DNA of 5,702 bases, taken from NCBI GenBank assembly GCA_030040955.1, contig JASHSH010000373.1, positions 1 to 5,702 of the forward strand. The letters run 5' to 3'. A program made the translations under genes and the position numbers. The notes under the pieces were generated by a model. The model did no database searches. It was given only the letters and a program-made list of their open reading frames with translations, and was not told the origin of the DNA. The stretch comes from Rhodospirillales bacterium. Its GTDB lineage: Bacteria; Pseudomonadota; Alphaproteobacteria; Rhodospirillales; Magnetospirillaceae. Shown in pieces: positions 5,422 through 5,702 of this stretch. Positions within the stretch are counted from its first letter, which is position 1; each line of letters opens with the position of its first letter.

Positions 5422-5702
5422 ATGATCGATCTGCACTATTGGCCGACGCCGAACGGCCACAAGATCACCATGTTCCTGGAGGAGGCCGGGCTTCCTTACA
5501 AGATCGTGCCGGTGAATATCGGCGCGGGCGACCAGTTCAAGCCCGATTTCCTGCGCATCGCGCCGAACAACCGCATGCCCGCCATTGTCGATCACGCCCC
5601 GGCCGATGGGGGCCCGCCGATCTCGATCTTCGAATCCGGCGCCATCCTGCTCTATCTCGCAGAGAAAACGGGGCGCTTCCTGCCCAAGGACATCCGCGGC
5701 CG
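5422..5702 (+). CDS. yfcG: Glutathione S-transferase, YfcG-like (Nu class), 3' end missing
   Basis: The 93 residues seen are the thioredoxin-fold N-terminal domain of a cytosolic GST and follow E. coli YfcG closely from memory: MIDLHYWPTPNGHKIT, FLEEAGLPYKIVPVNIGAG, PNNRMPAIVDHAPADGG and SIFESGAILLYLAEKTGRFLP. Thr9 and Asn11 occupy the positions of the YfcG active-site residues. Pro53 is the conserved cis-proline, and Glu71-Ser72 form the glutathione gamma-glutamyl site. No Cys occurs in this part, which suits the Nu class, whose members act mainly as glutathione-dependent disulfide reductases and keep little classical transferase activity. The start at 5422 is supported by GGGGAG (5411-5416) 5 nt away and by the match to the YfcG N-terminus. 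The all-helical C-terminal domain (about 110 residues in relatives) lies beyond the window. A 128-nt gap with a strong hairpin separates it from the transporter, so it probably has its own promoter. I see no functional link to its neighbours. Confidence 0.9.
   Translation, partial: MIDLHYWPTPNGHKITMFLEEAGLPYKIVPVNIGAGDQFKPDFLRIAPNNRMPAIVDHAPADGGPPISIFESGAILLYLAEKTGRFLPKDIRG

Overview
This is a GC-rich window (about two-thirds G+C, estimated by eye) from what is probably an alphaproteobacterium or a similar high-GC proteobacterium. The taxonomic guess rests on composition, strong Shine-Dalgarno sites and gene types; no marker gene is present. The window is almost entirely coding. It holds six protein genes, two of them cut by the window edges. 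I see no RNA gene, CRISPR array, insertion sequence or phage gene.

Region 1 (1-2012, + strand) is a one-carbon/methyl-transfer pair. The 3' part of a MetF-type methylenetetrahydrofolate reductase is followed, 95 nt later, by a short MetE-like methyltransferase of the B. subtilis YxjG type, which is only the C-terminal catalytic half of MetE. All four expected zinc ligands can be placed. The residue aligned with MetE's proposed catalytic histidine is a lysine.

Region 2 (2028-3814, - strand) converges on region 1 with only 15 nt between the stop codons. A class III (CaiB/BaiF) CoA-transferase is followed by a small five-helix membrane protein that resembles DUF6622. The two are 53 nt apart and probably co-transcribed.

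Region 3 (3962-5293, + strand) is a 12-helix MFS transporter of the metabolite:H+ symporter (MHS) group, divergent from the CoA-transferase across a 147-nt gap. The shared control region suggests a module for uptake and CoA activation of an organic acid; the substrate cannot be read from the sequence.

Region 4 (5294-5702) holds a strong hairpin with a GNRA loop, a pair of overlapping inverted repeats, and the 5' part of a YfcG-like (Nu-class) glutathione transferase that runs off the window.

The gene families are ordinary metabolic ones. The points most worth a second look are the altered catalytic position in the MetE-like enzyme next to a folate reductase, the transporter/CoA-transferase pair, and several non-coding inverted repeats. 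I did not find a convincing new defence or mobile system.
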